Shown here: positions 45,812 to 57,044 of the stretch, piece by piece
Position numbering within the stretch: the first letter of the stretch is position 1
Layout of the letters: each line of letters starts with the position of its first letter
Source of the DNA: Fulvia fulva
Taxonomy: Eukaryota > Ascomycota > Dothideomycetes > Mycosphaerellales > Mycosphaerellaceae
Assembly (NCBI RefSeq): GCF_020509005.1
Contig: NC_063024.1
Coordinates: 310,001 to 374,000 of the forward strand
Direction: 5' to 3'
DNA: 64,000 nt
The notes under the pieces: model-generated
Databases searched by the model: none
Told to the model about the DNA's origin: nothing
The model's input: the letters and a program-made list of their open reading frames with translations, nothing else
Made by a program: the position numbers and the translations under genes

Positions 45812-46144
45812 AGATACTAGTCGGCAAGTACGGGGCTGCTATTCGGCCAGTACACTGCAATGATCAATCTTGAGTTAACCAACGCCGTGTACTGCTGTGC
45901 GAGTGACTAAGCAAGTAACGACCATCTTGCACGTCGCCGTTGCGCCTCGGGGAGGGCATATCGGCGGGGCCCCTACCCCTGCCTCGTAAGGGCCCCCCTC
46001 CTACTCGTTACCGGCTCGAGTGCGCGAAGAACAAAGATGCTAGAGGTCTTCGAGGTATAGTGTTCAATACTCGGGATAACGAAAGACTCGTCTAGAAGCT
46101 GGGGATTCCGATATATTGACCTTGCTACTTGCCGACTAGTATCT
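45812..46144. mobile_element. Short element with perfect 19-bp terminal inverted repeats
   Basis: agatactagtcggcaagta at 45812-45830 and its exact reverse complement at 46126-46144 enclose 333 bp. The inside has no credible gene and includes a G/C-rich patch (ggggcccc...gggcccccc near 45968-45998). No clear target-site duplication is visible next to the ends. The size and ends fit a MITE or another non-autonomous DNA transposon; a relic with lost duplications is also possible. Confidence 0.55.
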
Positions 46145-46147
46145 GCC

Positions 46148-46168
46148 GGCGCTGGCATAGCCAGCGCC
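46148..46168. other. Perfect 9-bp hairpin beside the inverted-repeat element
   Basis: GGCGCTGGC (46148-46156), loop ATA, GCCAGCGCC (46160-46168) form a perfect stem 3 bp beyond the right terminal repeat. It may be a structural end of the element or an independent palindrome. Confidence 0.5.
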
Positions 46169-46728
46169 TCTATTCCACAGGATGCTACACGCGTCGAGCC
46201 ACGACCCAGATAGCCCTGGCTCAATACACTGCTGATGGCCGGCATCGTCCAAAGAAGGTCTCGCCAATGGCACCACTCTCTGCACTCCATCTCTTGGCAG
46301 TCTTGGTATCTTGAACGCCTGCGGGGAAGCACATCGACTCTCGCACTGACTCGAAGATCCGTCCATGTGGCACAGCGTCTAGAAGCTCGTTCTCTGCTTG
46401 GCAACACCATTTTCTTACCTGTTGTGGACTGGCAAGCGAACATCCTGCGTGGCCAGAGCGTGGGCTCCACGTGCAAGCATGTGCGGGCGCAAAGTCGAGC
46501 TTACGATTTGCCAGTCTGGCTAACATGCTCCCTCACCCATGTCCAAGAGTCTTGGTTTTGCTCTTGCAGAGCTAAAGGTAACGGTCAAGACGGTAGATGC
46601 TCTTGAAGCTGTTGTGCAACGACCGGTAATATGCTATTTCCTCCTGTATATAGAGCGGGCATGGCCTCTGCATTGTGTCGATCATTCTTCTGTCGCGTGG
46701 CTTTGCAACTCTAACGATCTTAATCGAG
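46169..46728. other. Upstream region of the MFS permease gene
   Basis: About 560 bp with no gene seen. The permease frame is open from 46675 but the chosen start is 46729. Confidence 0.45.
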
Positions 46729-48378
46729 ATGAATAGATTCAAAAGCAGCCCACCTGAGGCACAGGTCGTATCATCAGAGAAAGATATTGGGCATACCAAT
46801 CATCTCGAGCAAGTCTCCAGTAATGAGGAGCGTAAAGATGGTGACCTGGAGCAAGGCGCTGGGCAGCGAGACTGGACACCGGAGGAGGAACGCAAGATAG
46901 TGTACGTCGTAACAAAGCCTACCATCAACAACAAATGCTGACAACAACTAGATGGAAAGTCGACTTCCGCGTCTTCCCCATGCTCTGCATCGTCTTCGGC
47001 CTTTCGCTCCTCGACCGCTCCAACATCTCCGCCGCCTTCATAGCTGGCATGAGCACGGATCTCGAACTCACTGGCACCCGTTACAACATTGCCCTTTTGG
47101 TCTTCTTCATTGGGTACGGCCTCTTCGAGCTCCCATCCAACTACATCATTCGCCGTCTGGGTGCGCGCTGGTGGCTCAGCTTCCTGATCACCACTTGGGG
47201 CGTATGCGTGCTTGGAATGGGCTTCATCGACAACTGGAAGCTGTTGTCAGTACTACGTGCACTGCTGGGTGTCTTTGAGGCCGGCCTGTTTCCTGGAGCG
47301 GTCTTTATCATTGGAAGCTGGTACCGGCAGTATGAGACCGCGAGGAGAATCAGTATCTTCTACATGGCTGCGCTGCTTGCGTCTGGCTTTGGCCCGATCT
47401 TTGCGTACGCTTTGTCGCTGATCAGTGTGGGTAACGGCAAGTACCAGCAAGGCTGGCGATGGTATGCACACCTCAAGACACCCTCGCTGCGTTGCTGACA
47501 ATCACCAGGATCTTCATCATTGAAGGCATCGCTACCATCGTTGCTGGCTTGGTCTCCCCCTTCTTCCTCATCGAGTTTCCAGAGAAAGTCCGCTTCCTCA
47601 CCGACCGCCAAAAGTACATCGCCCTCGAACGCCTTCGTCTCGAGAAAGAGAACCGCGAGATCGTACACCCCAACATGAAGCAGACCCTCGTCATGCTCTG
47701 CGACTTCAAGCTTCTGCTCTAGTACGTCCCACCCCTCCTCTCCACTCCCCGCATAACTGATGACGCATTCACAGCTCCATCAACTACTTCATCGCCGCCT
47801 CCAGCGTCTACAGCCTCGCCTTCTTCGCCCCCGTCATCCTCCGCCAAGGCCTCCAATTCTCCTACACCAAAGCCCAACTCCTCTCCTCGCCCCCCTACAT
47901 CTTCACCATCTTCGCCTCCATCGCCGCCGCCTACGTCTCCGACAAAATCCGCCTCCGCTGGCCCATCCTAAACTTCCAAGCCCTCATCGCCATCATCGGC
48001 CTCCTGGTCGTCCTCTACGCCAAACCTCCCGGCGTCCGCTACTTCGGTCTCTTCCTAGCTACCTACGGCACCCAGGGTAACGTCCCCGCGACGATATCGT
48101 ATGGCCAGAATCAGACTGCGAGGTTGGAGAAGAAGGGGATTGTGGCGGCGGCGATGATTTCGGCGGGGGCGATTGGGGGCATTTGTGGGAGTTCGATTTT
48201 TCGGAGCCAGGATGCGCCGCAGTATTTGGCGGGGATGTGGGCGACGATTGGGATGCAGTTCTTGTATATTGTGAATACGAGCTGTTTGAGTTGGTATTTT
48301 AAGAGGCAGAATGCGAGGGCGGACAAAGGGGAGGTGGCGGTTTTGGAGGGGGTCGAGGGGTTTAGGTATGCGCCGTAG
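46729..48378 (+). CDS. MFS permease, allantoate/nicotinate (DAL5/TNA1) family
   Basis: Four exons, 46729-46901, 46952-47461, 47509-47721 and 47775-48378, give 499 aa. The three introns split Val, Trp and Tyr codons and keep frame. The first 58 residues are hydrophilic. WKVDFRVFPMLCIVFGLSLLDRSNISAAF is helix 1 with the LDRxNI signature of the anion:cation symporter family, followed by GTRYNIALLVFFIGYGLFELPSN and RALLGVFEAGLFPG; about 12 membrane spans can be counted. Late blocks (YGTQGNVPATISYGQNQTA, AAMISAGAIGGICGSSIFR) fit Tna1/Dal5-like carriers of the plasma membrane. The substrate may be nicotinate, allantoate or another carboxylate. The C-terminus ends soon after helix 12. Confidence 0.9.
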
Positions 48379-48623
48379 TCTTGTGGTGAGAAGGCACGAC
48401 AGTGAGGAGAGATGGACATATGTTGGATGCAGGATAGATTCCTGTTCTCGCGTTGACTTCGTGCGAGGTCTTGAGATAGCATCGTCTCCATAGCTTACTA
48501 TGCTGCCCTCCATACCGACCATCCACAAGTGCGTGAGGCGCCAACGTGCAGAACTCATCCATCAACCCAGTCATTTTCTCGTGCCCTCGTAGTATCTACA
48601 TCGTGCCCTGACTTTCCCCCACC

Positions 48624-49514
48624 TCACCTCATCGCGAGCATCTTCTCCACGCTGACGATCTGCTTCCCCATCACCTTCACCTCAGCTTGCCCACGTCTAA
48701 CCCTCCACGCATCCTGCCACTCATGGACCCAAAGCGCAATTAGATGACACCTCGACCGCGTAGCCTTGAACCTCCGCTGCCGGTAAAGCTTACCACGCTC
48801 ACTCATCTCGAATTCTAGGCACGCTGTGTCCTTCCACAGATCCTGAAGTCCTCGCCTTCCTGCGCTGGGATGGAGGATACGGGAGAAGTAGAGACTTCCA
48901 ACCTTATATGCGGCTGCTTTGAAGGTCGCCAGGAGCTGTTGAGAGGCATTTGAGGCGATGTGGAAGAGGAGTACTCTATCGATGTAGAGTTTCTGCGCGA
49001 CGGCTTGGAGGCCTTCGATACGGGCTAGGGCGGGAATACAGCCCTTGTACTTTGCTTGGGCAGTACTGTACGTGACGAAGCGGTAGATCATCGCGATGAT
49101 TACTTCTGTGCAGATTCCGAGGGTGGTGCAGGTTGAATGTAGAGACTGCATAAAATATGCTGCTAGCGGGTAGAGTTCTGAATTTCTCCGTCTTCGTGAT
49201 GGAGAAGATTGGGCGAGGTCGCTGATGCTTTTGTGTAGACCGTGGATGTGGAAGCGGTCGATTTTGGAGAGCTTGATGTCAGTGGATATACCATAGTCCG
49301 CTGCAAGCATGTAGGTCATGATACGTTGAATGCGCACGACGTCGGCTTCGTAGACGTCGTGGGGGACGTAAGAATCTGGACATTTATGGGTGGCGAGATT
49401 ATTGATTTTACTGTAGAGGCTGGTAAGGAAGCAGCAGCGTCCTTGGGCAGGACAGCGTTGTAGTGCCAGTCCTGGGTGGGTGAGGCCTTGGTTGTTCTTG
49501 GTAGAGAAGATCAT
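48624..49514 (-). CDS. Unknown protein (296 aa)
   Basis: A single open frame of 296 codons with fungal-like codon choice (C-rich third positions) starts at the ATG at 49514. The protein has no signal peptide; it contains a Cys/His-bearing front (RCPAQGRCCF, HKCPDSY), a basic centre (SPSRRRRNSE) and amphipathic helices. A modestly hydrophobic piece (LGICTEVIIAMIYRFVTY) could be buried or membrane-near. I recognise no family. It is convergent with the MFS permease gene, whose stop lies 245 bp away. It may be a lineage-specific gene. Confidence 0.55.
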   Translation of the reverse strand: MIFSTKNNQGLTHPGLALQRCPAQGRCCFLTSLYSKINNLATHKCPDSYVPHDVYEADVVRIQRIMTYMLAADYGISTDIKLSKIDRFHIHGLHKSISDLAQSSPSRRRRNSELYPLAAYFMQSLHSTCTTLGICTEVIIAMIYRFVTYSTAQAKYKGCIPALARIEGLQAVAQKLYIDRVLLFHIASNASQQLLATFKAAAYKVGSLYFSRILHPSAGRRGLQDLWKDTACLEFEMSERGKLYRQRRFKATRSRCHLIALWVHEWQDAWRVRRGQAEVKVMGKQIVSVEKMLAMR

Positions 49515-50538
49515 TTCGCTGGTGGTGTCGAGGTCCTTGATGTGGGCCTCGGTTGTCGTATGTAGACTTGCTGTTGCTTGTAGTCGTCTTGGCTATATTT
49601 GGAGTGGTGGTCGATGGCTCGATCAGGCTTCAGTCGTAGTAACAGCTTGAGTTTCAACTTGGATTGTGTGATGTGTACGACGTGCGAAAAGTAGAAGAAG
49701 ATAAGGAAATTCTCGAAGACAGCTATACTCCCATCTTGAGGACATTACCAACAACTCACATTGTGTTTTAAGCGCAGCAGCCAATGGCGAGCATTCAACA
49801 TCGTCGTCCTCAAAGCTTAGCACGGGGACGTTGTGGAAGTCTCCGAAAGCAGAGAGGGTAGAATCAAGCGCATCTTGTATGACCTTGAGGAGCAGCGGCC
49901 ATATCATGGATCTGGTCAGCAGAGTCCCAGCCTGGCGTACAGCTTCGTGTGGGTACTGATGAAACCTGCGGGACGGTCGTGGCAAGAAGGTTCATACATG
50001 GTCCGGAGAAGAGCTGGATAGCAGCTCTAACTTGGAAGCTCAGCCTGTTGTAGTCTACGCCCCAAGAGTCTTTCGATTGTCCAGTCTCGGGAGTGTGTCA
50101 GAGCATTGTGTTCAGAAAAGGCTGTACTCGGCGGTAAATGGCACAAGGTGGAGCCATGGTCAACCGGATGTCCAGTGTATATCAGTCGAGAAGGATGATT
50201 GCGCACACATTCGTTCACACCCGACCGATTGAAGACTGTCTGGTCCGGATGAGACGCAAGGAGGAACTCGTGGTGGGACCACGACCGTTCCAAGGCCGAC
50301 TCGCACAGCAGGCCATCGGCGACAGATGATGCGCTTGATTAGAACATGCTGGCTAAATCACATGCAAAGGTGAGATGAATGTTCGATCGTGAAGGAAGAG
50401 TAGTCGAGGTGAGGAAGGTACGTATTGTAGCGCGTGTCTAGCGCGTCAGCATGCCAAGACATTCGTTGATGATCAGCAGACGCTCTTGCTCCAACCTGGA
50501 TGATCAACGCATCATCTCATCTCCACACTCGCAACACA
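49515..50538. other. 1-kb interval, no gene seen
   Basis: Short frames on both strands only. Minus-strand 49623-49985 (120 codons) lies upstream of the 296-aa gene and could be an unrecognised exon, but no splice junction convinces. Confidence 0.4.
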
Positions 50539-51834
50539 ATGGGAAAGCGACGCAGGGAACGCGACAGACCCAAAGCAGGTCCCGAGGCCGCATACGACCC
50601 AAACAAGCGAGTGCTGTTGAGCTATGCATCCGACGACGAGCAAGTCGAGGACGCGTCTGAGCAGAAGCAGAACGGCAGCAATGACACTCCAGCCATCGAT
50701 GCGCACGTCTCGAATTATCAATTCGACGAGTACCCGCACGAGGACGACGAGGTCAAGCTGGGCGCCACGGAGGACACGGCAGACCCCGAGGAGCCGGCGC
50801 AGAGTATAGCCCAGGGCGAGGATGTAGAGGAGGCGGCTGGGCCTTCCAACAAAGATGAAGAGTCGGAAGGGCGTGTCAGGCAGGATCATGTGACTGGTCA
50901 ATTCACAGCACTGGGGCCAGATCCGGACGAGGAGTACGACAGCACAACGGAGGAAGCGATGGCATACCTCCGAGGCGTGCGAACAGAGCGACAAAAGCTG
51001 CCCGAAGTATTGACAGCGAATGGCCAAGTCCCTCACGACACGAATGGCGATGCCACAGCTGACGACCTCGAAGGTGACTACGACGAAGACGAAGGCTACT
51101 TTCTCGAGGATGGGGGTTACGTGGGGGCTCCAACCAGCGATACAGCTGTCGAAGACGATCGCACCGACCCACAAAAGGCCTTCACTGCTGCACTGAGACA
51201 GCGCTTCCTCACGCAACGCAAGCAACTTCACTTACCCACGACAGCCGACGCACTTGCTGCGCTCGGCGATGGTCGTCCAATCTCGTTTCCGAAAGGTAAC
51301 ACCAAGGCCTATGCAGAGTGGCATCGCCTGCTTTCATCGCAACAACCGAACTTGCCCCAGCTGAGATCACTCGCGCAAGAGACTGTTTTCGATCTGCTCG
51401 CACTGTTACAAAAGCACTTGATGCGCAAAGACAAGAACATCGACAGCAGTGCCAGTGCTTGGATCTGGTCGCTCCTTGCCAGGCTTGACGATGTCGGCAG
51501 CATGTCGAACGATCAGGTCTACCCGCTTCGAGAGTTTGGGAAGAGGGCACTGTTTTTGCAGCTGTCCTTCCTCAAGCCTGAGATTGCTGCGCAGCTGGAG
51601 GCTGTTGGTCAGACTGGCGTATCAACTGGCGACGAACATGAGGAATTGCAAGAGGCTGAGCTTGATGAGGCGGACCGCTCGTCTGCTTCTACGCCTGCGA
51701 TTTCGCGCGACCTCGTCACCGATAATACGCTCGCGACCCTCGACACAATCCTAGTCGTCATTGGCGAGGTCTTCGGGCAGCGTGATCTGCTGGACTTCAG
51801 ACAACCTTGGGCGGTTGCTGCTGCGCCTACGTGA
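50539..51834 (+). CDS. Gemin2/SIP1 (Brr1) family snRNP assembly protein
   Basis: A single exon gives 431 aa from ATG 50539. It begins MGKRRRERDRPKAGPEAAYD, followed by PNKRVLLSYASDD and about 120 acidic, disordered residues. The SIP1-like core lies in ATEEAMAYLRGVRTERQKLPEVL and in the helices FPKGNTKAYAEWHRLLSSQQ, SSASAWIWSLLARLDDVG and YPLREFGKRALFLQLS, the last matching the IR-x-Lx-R-Ax-x-LR region of Gemin2. The family helps assemble Sm cores on spliceosomal snRNAs in the cytoplasm. An upstream in-frame GTG/ATG at 50500 is less plausible. The protein is longer than animal Gemin2 because of the acidic insert. Confidence 0.82.
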   Translation: MGKRRRERDRPKAGPEAAYDPNKRVLLSYASDDEQVEDASEQKQNGSNDTPAIDAHVSNYQFDEYPHEDDEVKLGATEDTADPEEPAQSIAQGEDVEEAAGPSNKDEESEGRVRQDHVTGQFTALGPDPDEEYDSTTEEAMAYLRGVRTERQKLPEVLTANGQVPHDTNGDATADDLEGDYDEDEGYFLEDGGYVGAPTSDTAVEDDRTDPQKAFTAALRQRFLTQRKQLHLPTTADALAALGDGRPISFPKGNTKAYAEWHRLLSSQQPNLPQLRSLAQETVFDLLALLQKHLMRKDKNIDSSASAWIWSLLARLDDVGSMSNDQVYPLREFGKRALFLQLSFLKPEIAAQLEAVGQTGVSTGDEHEELQEAELDEADRSSASTPAISRDLVTDNTLATLDTILVVIGEVFGQRDLLDFRQPWAVAAAPT

Positions 51835-52125
51835 GATGTCATCATGACTAAAGATGGCATGCGCTTCGACTCTGTGAAGACATGTCCGGTCAAACATTAC
51901 TCTGCAAGCATCCACAGCTTGCACTTGCCAGACTGGGACAGCTCCAAGTCGGGTGGAGCTTGCCCGCACGCGACAACCGTTACTTGCGGCTACTGCGTCG
52001 GCCAATGCATACCATACCATTGCGGGCACTTCAGATGCGCTCTGATTCTATGTAGGTACTGTCAGATTCCACTTCTTGCTCCTTTGCATCCCGTCTCACC
52101 CTCCACACTCTCTTGTTCCTCCACA
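51835..52125. other. Upstream region of the M20 amidohydrolase gene
   Basis: A 291-bp interval, open in the frame of the following gene but without family similarity. A CT-rich run (tctcaccctccacactctct) precedes the start. Confidence 0.45.
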
Positions 52126-53433
52126 ATGACCTCCATTTCCGACATCACGAACAAGCACCGCCCCGACCTAGCACCCTACGAAGAGCTCTACAAATACTTC
52201 CACGCGAACCCCGAGCTCTCCAACCAAGAGAAAGAAACAGCAGCCCACATCTGCAAATTCCTCCGCGAGAACATTTCCCCGGACTTCGACATCCGCCCCA
52301 ACATCGGCGGCCACGGCATCGCCGCACTCCTCCACAATGGCTCCGGCCCAACAGTCCTCCTCCGCGCCGACTTCGATGCCCTCCCCGTGGAAGAACGAAC
52401 AGGTCTCCCCTACGCTAGCAAGAGACGCATGAAAGACGCCGATGGGGTGGAAAAGCCGGTTATGCATGCGTGTGGACATGATATGCACATCACCTGTCTC
52501 CTAGCTGCGGCGCAGACTCTGGTGAGTTGTAAAGAGGCGTGGTCGGGGACGTTGTTACTGGCGTTCCAGCCTGCGGAGGAGAGGGGGACGGGGGCACAGG
52601 CTATGGTTGACGATGGGATGTATGATCCTAAGAAACATAACGTCTCCATCCCGGATGTTTGTATTGGGGGCCATGTTATACCGTGGAGGGCGGGCGTGCT
52701 GGGGACGAGGAGGGGCTTGATGGCGACTAGTGCGGATAGTATGCGCGTTACATTGCATGGAAGAGGCGGACATGCTAGTATGCCGAATAAGCTCATCGAC
52801 CCCGTCGTCATGGCGGCAAGCACGATCATGAAGTTGCAGACGATTGTGAGTAGGGAGATCGATCCAGCGGACCATGCAGTCGTCACAGTCGCGAGCGTGC
52901 AGGCGGGTGATGCGGAGAATGTGGTGGTCGATGATGCGAGGTTGGCCGTGGACTTCAGGGCTACGAATCAGAGGACGAGGGACAAGACTATGGCGAGTGT
53001 GAAACGCATCATCAACGCCGAAGCATTGGGGAGTAATGCCGTCAAACAACCCACAATAACTCTAACCCGCTCCTTCCCCCTCACCATCAACGACGACGCC
53101 GTCACTCAAAAACTCGAAGAAGTCTTCACCTCCCACTTCCCTTCCCACCCCAAAACATCCTCCGACGGTTCTTCCTACAACAACGATTGTCCGAAACTTA
53201 CAGGATCCGAGGACTTCAGTATTCTGGGCACTGCGGTCGATCGGCCGACGAGTTTCTTCATGTATGGGGGCACGAGCCATGAGGTGTGGGATAGGGCGGA
53301 GGCGGCAGGGAGGTTGGATGAGGATGTGCCGGTTAATCATTCGGGGCTTTTTGCGCCGGTCTTGCAGCCGACGTTGAGGGTGGGCGTGGATGCGTATGTG
53401 TGCGCTGCGTTGGGGGTTTTGGGGAAGAAGTAG
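52126..53433 (+). CDS. M20-family amidohydrolase (IAA-amino-acid hydrolase / N-acyl amino acid hydrolase type)
   Basis: A single exon gives 435 aa. FHANPELSNQEKETAAHI is the family start; metal ligands lie in HACGHDMH, in PAEERGTGAQAM, in GGHVIPW and near the end in GSEDFS. GRGGHASMPNKLIDPV marks the dimerisation domain insert. The protein matches M20D amidohydrolases that cleave the amide bond of N-acyl amino acids, including auxin conjugates and hippurate. No signal peptide is visible, so it is probably cytosolic. The true substrate is not predictable. The long frame starting at 51844 is rejected because its N-terminal 94 residues have no family similarity. Confidence 0.93.
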   Translation: MTSISDITNKHRPDLAPYEELYKYFHANPELSNQEKETAAHICKFLRENISPDFDIRPNIGGHGIAALLHNGSGPTVLLRADFDALPVEERTGLPYASKRRMKDADGVEKPVMHACGHDMHITCLLAAAQTLVSCKEAWSGTLLLAFQPAEERGTGAQAMVDDGMYDPKKHNVSIPDVCIGGHVIPWRAGVLGTRRGLMATSADSMRVTLHGRGGHASMPNKLIDPVVMAASTIMKLQTIVSREIDPADHAVVTVASVQAGDAENVVVDDARLAVDFRATNQRTRDKTMASVKRIINAEALGSNAVKQPTITLTRSFPLTINDDAVTQKLEEVFTSHFPSHPKTSSDGSSYNNDCPKLTGSEDFSILGTAVDRPTSFFMYGGTSHEVWDRAEAAGRLDEDVPVNHSGLFAPVLQPTLRVGVDAYVCAALGVLGKK

Positions 53434-53736
53434 TCATGATGAGGATGGAGAGGCGGGAAGCGGATGTGGGAGATCTGAGATGGATCGGGGTCGCATACAT
53501 CTTGCGGCTCCAGGGTGCTACTGTACAGTCTGAGTTGATATAATCACCTGTGCGGTACATCTACACATCGACCACTTTTCCAATCTGTCCCTCGGTTCAT
53601 GGTTTTCTCTTTCTCTTCCAGCAATACGGGACTGCTCGAAGCCTGTTTGCTACTAGCGATCATGGACAACACCCAGAAGCAACGAAGGCCCAATGCTACT
53701 TCTCTGCAGCGCTTGCAGGGCGCTATGGACCTCACG
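53434..53736. other. Convergent intergenic region
   Basis: About 300 bp between the amidohydrolase stop and the coiled-coil gene stop. Nothing is visible. Confidence 0.5.
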
Positions 53737-54879
53737 CTAATCCTCAAGCTCGATCAATGCCTGACCACCGAACTGGCCCTTGTCATCATAGAACAAAGTC
53801 TCCCACCCTTCAGCCCGAGACCGCTGCATGCTGATCACGCCTAACGCAAGCAAGGTCTGCTTAATTGTGCTGCCGATCAAGGCAGTGAGACCAGTCATGA
53901 GGATCTTCCTGTCTCCGGGCCGAACATTGTGTCGGCGAGGATAGTAGATCTCATGGGCTTTCACGGCGTCGTCTCTGATGGCAAGAATCTCTTCAAGCCT
54001 TGCAATGGCGCGCATGGTGTCCGTTACGGTGTAGAATGCAACGACTGCGAAACCGGCGGGTTGACCAGCGCAGTTGTGGAGCACGCATAAGCCGAGTACT
54101 TTGACGGGATTCGGTGCGGTCAGCTCCTCGAAGTGTGGAGCGATGTCTGCTGCCGGGTCGTACCAGTTGCTGATGAGTATGTCCCTGGATGCCAGCAGGT
54201 CAAGCTGCCTGAAAATGTAGTCGAGCTTGGGGCCGTGATCTTGCTCATACACTGATAACTGTTGATCGACGTATGCTGCGGTTGTGTCTGCCTCTCGCTG
54301 TAGAGTGTTCATCTGTTCTTCGAGTCGGACAGCAACAGCGCTTGGTCCCCGGCGTTCTGCCTCTTTCACCTTCTTCTCAAGGCGCACAATATCCTTCCGA
54401 TGGGTCTCGCTTTCCTGCTGCAACGCTTCTGTTTGCTTCCGAGCCTCCTCTGCATCAATAGTGATGGCTCCAAGTCTTGTCTCCAGCTCCCCATTCTTCG
54501 CCAGCATCTTCTCGAACTGTTCTTGCAGCGTCTGCACCTGCGCAGTCAATGTCTTGGTCTTTCCGCCCAGCATACCCTCTTCTCTTGACTTGGCCGCTGG
54601 TGTCTCCGGCTCCGACCCATTTTCCCGGTTGATGGCGGTCAGAATCTTCGGTAGGATTGTGTTCAGCGCGTGGACTCCTTCGAGCAGTTGAAAGAATTTT
54701 GGCATTTGCAAGTGGCGGATGTCTCCACGACTACCCTCCTCGCAGTAATCTCCGAGCCCAGTCATCAGCTCATTCTGTACGGCGGACGCCACTTGATTGA
54801 GCTTTGCCACATCGATGCCAGAAATGCTGATGGAGTTGTCGGTGGTGAAGGTGAAAGATACTGCGCGTGGGTCCACCAT
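53737..54879 (-). CDS. Coiled-coil protein of unknown function (380 aa)
   Basis: A single exon gives 380 aa from the ATG at 54877-54879 (MVDPRAVSFTFTTDNSISIS); an upstream in-frame ATG at 55002 adds a hydrophobic, unconserved lead and was not used. Residues about 110-230 form a long coiled coil with heptad Leu/Gln/Glu (TLTAQVQTLQEQFEKMLAKN, TEALQQESETHRKDIVRLEK). The C-terminal 120 residues look globular (VLGLCVLHNCAGQPAGFAVV, DRKILMTGLTALIGSTIKQT). I recognise no family. A structural or adaptor role is possible but not supported by motifs. Confidence 0.65.
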   Translation of the reverse strand: MVDPRAVSFTFTTDNSISISGIDVAKLNQVASAVQNELMTGLGDYCEEGSRGDIRHLQMPKFFQLLEGVHALNTILPKILTAINRENGSEPETPAAKSREEGMLGGKTKTLTAQVQTLQEQFEKMLAKNGELETRLGAITIDAEEARKQTEALQQESETHRKDIVRLEKKVKEAERRGPSAVAVRLEEQMNTLQREADTTAAYVDQQLSVYEQDHGPKLDYIFRQLDLLASRDILISNWYDPAADIAPHFEELTAPNPVKVLGLCVLHNCAGQPAGFAVVAFYTVTDTMRAIARLEEILAIRDDAVKAHEIYYPRRHNVRPGDRKILMTGLTALIGSTIKQTLLALGVISMQRSRAEGWETLFYDDKGQFGGQALIELED

Positions 54880-57044
54880 CGTGGCGTGATGGAGTATGAG
54901 ACAATCGCACAAATGAAGAAGTTCTGCTGTAAGTGTCAGCCAAAGTGAAGGTTCCGTAGTGGCAGCTGCTGAGGCAAACGCCAAACGAAGAGGAAGCGCC
55001 AAGACAAAACGTTGTCTCGAGCATCTACGACTTCATTTGGTAGCACCTTCACCAAGCACAAGACATCAAGGGATACTTCGAGCGGTATCACAGGCAGTCT
55101 CGACTTCTACAGCATCACCATCTTCGCGTGGGTGGCACACATTTCGAATTCTTGGCATCACATGCAGTGCCCCACACAACATCCAAAAGTTGCCAGCAAA
55201 ATAGTATAGCAAGAACTGAAGCGTATGACAAGTCACCATGCACATTCAATAGTATGGGCCGATCCCTATCGACACCAAAAAGTGCAAAAGATGAAGCCCC
55301 CGAATTGTCGCACTTCGGGAGGTCCTATCTAGGTATCACAGTTGTGTAATGAACCTGTTCGCATCGTCCTGAGCACCTGCGGGGATCGTACTCATATGTT
55401 CGCCGTTCGACCGCGTTTCCACCATCTTCGGGGTTCATGGTTGCGGGTTTTTGACAGACAAGCCCAATGTATCAATTAGTGCTATCACCTTCGGGGATCG
55501 TGACCTCGCACTGTCGGTTGATTGATACAATTGCCCTAGTTGGGTTAGGGGTCACTGGCTTATGTTGACTCGCCTAAGCCAGCGACTGCTTGTTGATGAA
55601 TAAGCTGGTCGGTGGAGGTGTATGTAATGTTTTGCGGCTGGGCGCGGGAGACTGCGGCTAGCGATGGTCCAGTGAGGTGGCTTGAGCTGACGTTGATCAC
55701 GTTCGGACTCATCGCCAATTTCGACACCCAGTTCTCGGTACAGTTGGATCTGCTGCGCTCCCGCTGGCGTCTTCACGTTCGCACATCTAGTTTCAGGTGA
55801 GTGGCGCGCGACAAACCATTGCCTGAGAGTCCAGCTTGGTAGAATCTGCTAGCTACATCACTTGACCAGTCGAGTTCACATCCAAGGTCTGCAATAACGG
55901 GCCACACGCCGTGGTGGCAAGGGCCCTGACCTTTTACATCGTACTGCTCTTCCGTCGGGTTCAATGTGCACGAGATCATCACTGACGGTGAGAAGGACCT
56001 CCGAATGCTCGCTCTGCTCTTCAGTCGCCATAAACGGACGATCCCACTTCGAAGATGCCATGTTCGTCTTGTCCACGACTTGCGGTTGGTGACATCGCCC
56101 ATCAAGTGGTGCAGCCTGTCCGCCGCTCGACCTGCTAAGACTATTCGTCCTGCCAGAGCCAAACACTTCTTGACACCGGGATACCGCAATCAAAGGGGTT
56201 CTTTCTTCTCTTGGCGTGAGGCGGATGAGCTGCGTCTTGCAATCTTGGACCACTTCTCGGCCATCGGCACCAATCCAGCCAAAGCTGAGATGTCCACCCA
56301 AAGCGATGCTATGAGTGAGTAGTGGGTCGTTTACACGACCTCTGGAGTGCTGCAGCATTACTTCACTCGAGGATGTGCATCCCTGCGCAAGTCATTGTTT
56401 TCGCGCTTCGGCATCGGGCAAGTCCAGGCCTCCAGAAGAAGGAGGCACGAGGTAGTTCTATCGCGAGCAGACTCCATCCACCGCCGGATCACATCATATT
56501 GGCCACACATAGCATGTTGCACAATCAAGAGTCCAAGTGTCGTTGCGGCAGGGGCGTATCTCGGAGTAATGGTTTTTCCGTGTGTCCGGCCGAACTTGCC
56601 TTTCACGACGCGCATTCCACCAGAGCGATGGCTGAGACTTCTCACTTCCCCATCAACAACATCAAACAGATCATCTATCTGTAACTACTCTCGCCATACT
56701 TTTACCGGGCAAGGTGCTTTTACACAGTGCGGCACGCTCCTAAGCGGCCGTGAGGTGGAATGTCAGCCAAGGTACACTCGTCGATGCGCGTGTCGGCCCC
56801 GAGTAACATCAAGGGGCCTTTAAAGACCGTGGACAAGGTTTTCTCCCATATTTGTACTCTGCCAGATGGCTGAGGTGCAGAGATCGGGCGTCTGCAATGA
56901 ACGCGAGTCTATGCGATGAGACGGCAGCTGCCGCTCGACATACTGTGCCTCGTTGCGATTCAGGCATCAGCATGATGGAAGTCATGCAGATAGACAGTCC
57001 AATGTCTTCTGTGACTTGGTCTCACTGACGATTATCCTGGGACG
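54880..57044. other. 2.2-kb gene-poor interval
   Basis: No gene is called. The most protein-like frames are plus 55966-56322 (starting MHEIITDGEKDLRMLALLFS) and minus 55552-55776 (containing AQQIQLYRELGVEIGDESER), each short and overlapped by other frames; they may be exons of an unknown or decayed gene. A 9-bp inverted pair (tgtatcaat / attgataca) lies near 55469 and 55521. Confidence 0.4.
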
